Positions 13,711 through 13,807 of a stretch of DNA of 13,807 nucleotides are shown in pieces (positions within the stretch are counted from its first letter, which is position 1; every line of letters begins with the position of its first letter). This DNA comes from Actinomycetes bacterium (GTDB lineage Bacteria; Actinomycetota; Acidimicrobiia; Acidimicrobiales; RAAP-2). The DNA lies in NCBI GenBank assembly GCA_021777285.1, contig JAJYDR010000058.1:1-13807 (forward strand), written 5' to 3'. The notes under the pieces are model-generated. The model saw only the letters and a list, made by a program, of their open reading frames with translations. It ran no database searches and was not told where the DNA came from. Position numbers and translations under genes: made by a program.

Positions 13711-13807
13711 TTATGCGGCCAGTGCTACTCGGGATAAGGCTAGTTCGTAGGTGACGGGACTGACGTTGCCGATGGTCGAGTAGCGACGATCGTGATTGTA
13801 GAAGTGG
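13711..13807 (-). CDS. IS3-family transposase OrfB, C-terminal end, runs off the window
   Basis: The visible 31 residues include FYNHDRRYSTIGNVSPVTYE and end LAA at TAA (13711-13713). The N-x-x-R-x-[HY]-S-x-[IL]-G-x-x-[ST]-P-x-x-Y-E pattern is the C-terminal signature of the rve-type transposases of IS3 elements, which act as the catalytic subunit. It is a different element from the remnant at 9552-9675, since the residues and end sequences differ. The 5' part lies beyond the right edge, so intactness cannot be judged. Confidence 0.78.
   Translation of the reverse strand, partial: HFYNHDRRYSTIGNVSPVTYELALSRVALAA

Noticed and set aside
1..13807. CRISPR array, toxin-antitoxin or phage-defence system
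   Set aside because: No spaced repeats, no paired small toxin/antitoxin genes and no defence nuclease or helicase motifs. The one ATPase carries SARP-type DNA-binding and BTAD domains, so it is read as a regulator and not as an antiphage STAND protein.

Overview
The window looks like the accessory region of a high-GC actinobacterium. GTG starts, purine-rich ribosome binding sites, a SARP/BTAD-type regulator and Sec-secreted proteins with long Arg-rich leaders all fit. An acidimicrobial origin is a guess. There are no rRNA, tRNA or CRISPR features that I can support.

Layout, left to right. Positions 1-743 hold no intact gene: three palindromic or repeated sites (10-24, 88-115, 175-186) and a short coding remnant resembling one strand of an NHL/YVTN-type propeller (242-412). 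Positions 744-3396 are cassette A: a promoter, a palindrome over the predicted transcription start, a conserved leader of about 100 nt, a secreted Asp-box (BNR) beta-propeller gene, and a small secreted-protein gene broken by a frameshift and a nonsense codon. From 9475 down to 3764 the minus strand carries a large SARP-like ATPase regulator with reversed domain order, a secreted right-handed beta-helix protein, and two overlapping multi-TM membrane protein genes. Positions 9552-10705 are mobile-element debris: an IS3-family transposase tail, a truncated tyrosine recombinase with an internal stop, and an ISL3-family transposase tail fused to it in frame. Positions 10825-13452 are cassette B, a diverged but intact second copy of cassette A, including its promoter, palindrome and leader. 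The right edge (13686-13807) enters another IS3-family element.

The central observation is the duplication of a two-gene secreted-protein operon with its whole control region, about 10 kb apart in direct orientation. In copy A the second gene is decaying; copy B is intact and bracketed by transposon remnants. The shared -35/-10 elements and the 14-bp palindrome at identical spacing predict that one regulator controls both. The regulator and the beta-helix and membrane genes between the copies could belong to the same cell-surface programme, but nothing in the sequence proves it. I find no known defence system, secondary-metabolite cluster or other named system here.
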